10,889 bases of DNA from JAICLV01 sp036380925 (GTDB lineage: Bacteria > Actinomycetota > Actinomycetes > Acidothermales > Acidothermaceae), in assembly GCA_036380925.1 (NCBI GenBank), contig DASVDW010000184.1, positions 1 through 10,889 on the forward strand, given 5' to 3'. Every line of letters starts with the position of its first letter. Position 1 is the stretch's first letter. The position numbers and the translations under genes were made by a program. Shown here in pieces: positions 6,949-10,889 of the stretch. Under the pieces are notes generated by a model, which saw only the letters and a program-made list of their open reading frames with translations, was not told where the DNA came from and made no database searches.

Positions 6949-7257
6949 TTGACGAGCTTGGACGCGTTGGCGGGCGACTTGGAACAACACGCGCGGCGGG
7001 TGGAGGCGATCGGCGACCAGCTGACGCACGCGGCCGCGATCGCCATCTGGACTTCCGTCGCCGCCGACGCGTTTCGCGCGCAAGTCGCGCGACGGCGTCG
7101 CGACTGCTCGGCCGTTGCCGGGACGCTGCGCTCGGCGGCGTCGGCGGTGCGGCATTTCGCGCACGACGTCGAGGCGGAGAAGGCCCGGTTGCGTCACGTT
7201 GAGCAGCTGGTCGCGCACGGCGTGGGCGACGCGGTGTCAGTGTTGGGGCGACTGTGA
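6949..7257 (+). CDS. WXG100-like small helical protein (putative type VII secretion substrate or partner)
   Basis: This is a 102-residue, almost entirely helical protein. The first helix (3-32) leads to a turn at IWTSVAADAFRAQ (33-45), matching the W-x-G/S-x-A-A-x-x-F core of WXG100 proteins with Ser in place of Gly (W34, S36, F42). A second long helix follows (46-98). The C-terminal export signal of WXG100 proteins is Y-x-x-x-D/E; here HFAHD (69-73) has the same spacing but His instead of Tyr. The start is TTG at 6949. The stop overlaps the GTG of the next gene by 4 bp (GTGA), so the two products are made together and may bind each other. No ESX core genes are in the window. The fold class is fairly secure, secretion is inferred, and a purely cytoplasmic helical hairpin remains possible. 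Confidence 0.75.
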   Translation: MTSLDALAGDLEQHARRVEAIGDQLTHAAAIAIWTSVAADAFRAQVARRRRDCSAVAGTLRSAASAVRHFAHDVEAEKARLRHVEQLVAHGVGDAVSVLGRL

Positions 7258-8558
7258 GCGGCCGCGTCGAGGTCGACTACGAGGAACTGCGACGGATGGC
7301 TCATGTGTGGTCCGCGGCGGCCAAATCCCTTGCGCGGCAAGCGTTTTCGGTGGCCTCGCTCGCCGCCGACGCCGGAATGGTGGCCAACGCGGCGCTCGAT
7401 CCTATTGGCGCTGCGCGCGCCGAGGCGGCGATCCTCGCCGCGGCGGCGGCGCCCCACGGATTGGCCGCGATGTCGGCGAAGTTCGCGGCCGACGCCCTGG
7501 CGCTTGAGGCGGTCGTGGTGAAGGAGCGGCTGGTCGACGACTTCCCCCTTCGCGAGTTGGCCGCGTTTGACGATTGGCTCATGTGCGCGCCGTTCCGGTT
7601 GCCGGTCGACCCAAGCGGCGTCTGGCGCGACGGCAACGCGCGGGTCGCCGCCCTTGGCGGGGCGAGCATCGGCTACCTTTCGCCGTTCCTGGAGCCGGCC
7701 CTGTCGTTGTTCGCGCCCTCCGCGCGGTTTCGCTCGGACGTGGCCTCGGACCGGGCGCTGCGGATCGACCCGATCCTCGGGCTGCCGCTCGCCATGGTCG
7801 GCGCGGTGGCGCCGGAAGGTCCCGGCCAGGTCGCTGTCTCATCCCTTCGCCCGGCGTGGGCCGACCGCGCGATCGGGTCACTCGGCTCGGCGATGCGGCG
7901 GGTGAGCGACCTCGAGCACGCGCCGGCCGCCGACCTCGCGGTGGAACGGGTCGTCGCCGCCGACGGCACGGCCCGCTGGGTGGTCGAGTTGCCCGGCATG
8001 CGTCACACCGGCATTTCGCCCGACCCGCAGGATCTCACCGGCTCGATCTCCGCGATGGCGCTGCCGGCGACCGCTTACACGCGCAGCGTCGCGAAAGCCC
8101 TCGACGCGGCGGGCGTGCCGCGCGGCGCGCCGGTGCTGCTGGTAGGTCACAGCGAGGGCGGCATCGTGGCGATGGATCTCGCCGGCGACCCCGCGTTCAA
8201 CGGTGACCGGGTGCGGGTGACCCACGTCGTCGCGGCCGGCTCGCCGATCAGTTCCAAGACCGTCGCGCCCGGCAGCGCCACCTGTGTGTTGAGCGTTGAG
8301 AACGTCAACGACGTCGTCACCCATCTGGACGCGGTCGACGCCTCGCCCGAGACGCCGCGGCGGCTGACCTATCAGTACTCCGCCGACGCGCACGACGTCG
8401 TCCGCACGCACGACGCCGCGGCGTATGCCCAGCGACTCGAGGCGCTGGGCGACTCGCCCAACCCGCTTTGGCGCGGGTTCGCCGACGCCGTCGCGCCGTA
8501 CCTGCGGGGCACGACGTCCACGATTGTGTTTAACCTTGCCGACGGGTCGCCGAACTGA
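7254..8558 (+). CDS. Alpha/beta hydrolase with helical N-terminal domain, putative esterase/lipase
   Basis: This is a 434-residue protein in two parts. Residues 1-110 are alanine-rich helices (VDYEELRRMAHVWSAAAKSL and others) resembling the helical leader of type VII secretion-associated proteins. Residues about 225-425 form an alpha/beta hydrolase. A strand WVVELPGMRHTG (242-253) comes first, then the nucleophile elbow VLLVGHSEGGIVAMDLA with S300. An acid follows in VLSVENVNDVVTHLDA (D353 most likely), and a histidine in ADAHDVVRTHDAAAYAQ (H386 more likely than H380). The triad is thus complete. Residues 110-225 show no motif I know. No classical signal peptide or long membrane segment is seen. 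The GTG start overlaps the upstream stop. The 29-bp tandem repeat begins 3 bp after its stop. Substrate is unknown; lipid or ester hydrolysis at the cell envelope is a guess. Confidence 0.85.
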   Translation: MSGRVEVDYEELRRMAHVWSAAAKSLARQAFSVASLAADAGMVANAALDPIGAARAEAAILAAAAAPHGLAAMSAKFAADALALEAVVVKERLVDDFPLRELAAFDDWLMCAPFRLPVDPSGVWRDGNARVAALGGASIGYLSPFLEPALSLFAPSARFRSDVASDRALRIDPILGLPLAMVGAVAPEGPGQVAVSSLRPAWADRAIGSLGSAMRRVSDLEHAPAADLAVERVVAADGTARWVVELPGMRHTGISPDPQDLTGSISAMALPATAYTRSVAKALDAAGVPRGAPVLLVGHSEGGIVAMDLAGDPAFNGDRVRVTHVVAAGSPISSKTVAPGSATCVLSVENVNDVVTHLDAVDASPETPRRLTYQYSADAHDVVRTHDAAAYAQRLEALGDSPNPLWRGFADAVAPYLRGTTSTIVFNLADGSPN

Positions 8559-8560
8559 CA

Positions 8561-8628
8561 GGCGGTGCACCGCCAACGGGCAGCCGCTGCGCGGTGCACC
8601 GCCAACGGGCAGCCGCTGCGCGGTGCAC
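8561..8628 (+). repeat. 29-bp direct tandem repeat, 2.3 copies, with nested palindromes
   Basis: Copies at 8562-8590 and 8591-8619 are identical over all 29 bases, and the first 9 bases recur at 8620-8628. Each full unit starts with the perfect 12-bp palindrome GCGGTGCACCGC (8562-8573, 8591-8602; 14 bp in the first copy, 8561-8574). It ends with GCAGCCGCTGC, a second inverted repeat. The array begins 3 bp after the hydrolase stop. It could be a pair of protein-binding sites, a bidirectional transcription end, or a polymorphic minisatellite. The period is not a multiple of three and lies outside coding sequence. Confidence 0.9.
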
Positions 8629-8657
8629 AATGGGGAGGCGGCCCATCTGCCGGAGGA

Positions 8658-8720
8658 GTCACCAGCCGTCGTGTCGTCGTTCGCCGTGTCACAATGTGAG
8701 TCACCACACCGTGGGTCACC
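8658..8720. promoter_or_regulatory. Dyad TCACA-A-TGTGA and three GTCACC repeats upstream of sigA
   Basis: A perfect 5+1+5 inverted repeat occupies 8689-8699. GTCACC occurs at 8658-8663, 8700-8705 and 8715-8720, and a related GTCACA at 8688-8693 overlaps the dyad. The density of related half-sites in about 60 bp suggests an operator region for the sigma-factor gene. I cannot assign a regulator. The site is not of the standard CRP form, because the half-sites face the other way and are closer together. Confidence 0.4.
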
Positions 8721-8750
8721 GATTGGGCCGCCGCGCTCGGCTCGACGTCC

Positions 8751-8777
8751 GAACAACCTTGCCGCGACAGACGATGC
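8751..8777 (+). promoter_or_regulatory. Possible ECF-type promoter for sigA
   Basis: GAAC (8751-8754) and CGATGC (8772-8777) are 17 bp apart, the arrangement of extracytoplasmic-function sigma promoters. In Streptomyces the principal sigma gene hrdB is known to depend on the ECF factor ShbA, so the arrangement is plausible. An RNA starting near 8784 would have a leader of about 60 bases. A house-keeping reading, TTGCCG (8759-8764) with TAGACG (8780-8785), has a poor spacer and weak -10. Both rest on eye matching. Confidence 0.25.
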
Positions 8778-8846
8778 GATAGACGAAGGGTGCTGCGTGC
8801 TGGCCGCCGACGCTTATGTAAGTACTCCAGCGAGATGCCGAGGACG

Positions 8847-10220
<1,374 letters not shown>

Positions 10221-10277
10221 CGAGTACCCCTCCGCCCTTCGAGACCGCAACTGCTGTCTAGCCAAATGTGATCAGGC

Positions 10278-10323
10278 AGGACTAGCCTTCCGCACGCCCA
10301 CCAGGCGTCTAGGAAGGAGTCCT
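10278..10323 (+). promoter_or_regulatory. Long hairpin that buries the Shine-Dalgarno sequence of the phosphatase gene
   Basis: Read 5' to 3', AGGACT (10278-10283) pairs with AGTCCT (10318-10323). After an AG bulge, CCTTCC (10286-10291) pairs with GGAAGG (10312-10317). ACGCC (10294-10298) pairs with GGCGT (10304-10308) around the loop CACCA. That gives 17 Watson-Crick pairs with only small bulges. The ribosome binding site GGAAGGAG (10312-10319) lies wholly inside the 3' arm, and the ATG follows 1 base after the stem. It could hold translation off until opened, or act as the transcription end for sigA (stop 57 bases upstream), although no T-run follows. Confidence 0.65.
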
Positions 10324-10324
10324 C

Positions 10325-10889
10325 ATGCGTGGATCACGCGGCACAGGAAGATCACCAAGATCGCGCGCGCTGCTGAGCGCGGCGTCCGTCGTGCTGGCGT
10401 CCGGCGCCGGCGTCGGCGTCATCGCGCCGACGGCGGCGGCCCAACCGACGGGCGGCGCGTCGTCCGGCAGCTGTCACCTCGGAAACGGGGTCAAGCACGT
10501 CATCGAGATCACGTTCGACAACGTCCATTTCTTCCGCGACAACCCGGCGGTGCCGTCCGATCTCGAGCAGATGCCCACCCTGCTGCACTTCCTTGAGTCC
10601 AACGGCACGCTGATGTCGAACATGCACACGCCGCTGATCGCGCACACCGCCGAAGACAGCCTGGCCATCTACACCGGCCTGTATCCCGACCGGCACGGCA
10701 TGCCGGTGAGCAACTCCTACAAGACCTACCACCCCGATGGCACGACGGAGCCGGACGGCTCGTTCGTGTACTGGACGTCGCCGGTGTACAACACCGCGAC
10801 CCTTGCGCCGTCGACCACCGACAGCGCGCCCTCGATGGTGTACTCCGACCCGGCGAACCCGAGCGCGAACGGTGACACCACGCCGGCCC
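10325..10889 (+). CDS. Secreted alkaline-phosphatase-superfamily protein (partial, C-terminus off window)
   Basis: The first 188 codons of an exported metallo-hydrolase are visible, and the frame is open to the right edge. Residues 1-39 are a signal peptide: an arginine-rich n-region without a twin-Arg pair, a hydrophobic core ALLSAASVVLASGAGVGVIA, and a probable cut after TAAA (39/40). The mature part starts the alkaline phosphatase/phosphodiesterase fold. KHVIEITFDNVHFFRDNP places a metal-type Asp (D65) at the end of the first strand. MPTLLHFLESNGTLMSNMHT follows, then TPLIAHTAEDSLAIYTGLYP with T108 as the likely nucleophile region and DRHGMPVSN after it. Related actinobacterial proteins are annotated only as alkaline phosphatase family. 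The ATG is set by GGAAGGAG five bases upstream, inside a strong hairpin. A role in phosphate scavenging is possible but unproven. Confidence 0.85.
   Translation, partial: MRGSRGTGRSPRSRALLSAASVVLASGAGVGVIAPTAAAQPTGGASSGSCHLGNGVKHVIEITFDNVHFFRDNPAVPSDLEQMPTLLHFLESNGTLMSNMHTPLIAHTAEDSLAIYTGLYPDRHGMPVSNSYKTYHPDGTTEPDGSFVYWTSPVYNTATLAPSTTDSAPSMVYSDPANPSANGDTTPA

Noticed and set aside
8561..8628. Minimal CRISPR array
   Set aside because: The two 29-bp units are directly abutting with no spacer, and no cas gene is nearby.
8689..8699. CRP-type cyclic-AMP receptor site
   Set aside because: Classical sites are TGTGA-N6-TCACA; here the half-sites are in the opposite orientation with a 1-base centre.
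7878..8756. Minus-strand open frame across the hydrolase end and the tandem repeat
   Set aside because: There is no recognisable domain, it has an Arg/Gly/His-rich composition, and it overlaps a real gene on the other strand.
8594..8782. Possible 62-residue protein downstream of the repeats
   Set aside because: It starts inside the tandem repeat without a ribosome binding site and has an Arg/Cys/His-rich composition typical of non-coding high-GC frames.

Overview
The window is a chromosomal stretch from a high-GC Gram-positive bacterium (Actinomycetota). The evidence is very GC-rich coding sequence, GTG and TTG starts, a HrdB/SigA-type principal sigma factor with a long acidic N-terminus, a stand-alone PaaN aldehyde dehydrogenase, a WXG100-like small protein and a DUF1684 protein. 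I cannot name the genus. Most of the sequence is ordinary housekeeping and catabolic DNA. The interest lies mainly in the intergenic regions and in one uncharacterised gene pair.

Positions 1-4066 hold a phenylacetate catabolic cluster built around a divergent promoter. On the minus strand, paaN (ring-cleavage aldehyde dehydrogenase) is followed, with a 4-bp overlap, by a TetR-family regulator that runs off the left edge. On the plus strand, paaI (thioesterase) and paaK (phenylacetate-CoA ligase) also overlap by 4 bp. The 80-bp divergent gap carries a perfect 14-bp palindrome that matches the remembered core of PaaR operators. The TetR protein is therefore probably the phenylacetyl-CoA-responsive repressor of both arms. 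PaaK activates phenylacetate, PaaN acts after ring opening, and PaaI rescues CoA from dead-end thioesters. The epoxidase and beta-oxidation genes must lie elsewhere.

Positions 4111-6831 hold hmgA (homogentisate dioxygenase, tyrosine catabolism, all expected iron ligands present), a DUF1684 gene 49 bp downstream and an HhH-GPD DNA-glycosylase-like gene. All are on the plus strand in short-gap order. hmgA begins 55 bp after paaK, so two aromatic-acid routes sit side by side.

Positions 6949-8558 hold a translationally coupled pair: a 102-residue WXG100-like helical protein with a TTG start, and a 434-residue alpha/beta hydrolase with a helical N-terminal half. This looks like a type VII secretion-style partner and enzyme, but no secretion machinery is in view.

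Positions 8559-8846 are non-coding. They contain a 29-bp tandem repeat (2.3 copies) with a nested palindrome, a TCACA-A-TGTGA inverted repeat, several GTCACC copies and a possible ECF-type promoter. The principal sigma factor gene (8847-10220) follows. At 10325 a secreted alkaline-phosphatase-superfamily enzyme begins and runs off the right edge. Its Shine-Dalgarno sequence is buried in a 16-17-bp hairpin at 10278-10323, which is either a translational switch or an unusually placed terminator.
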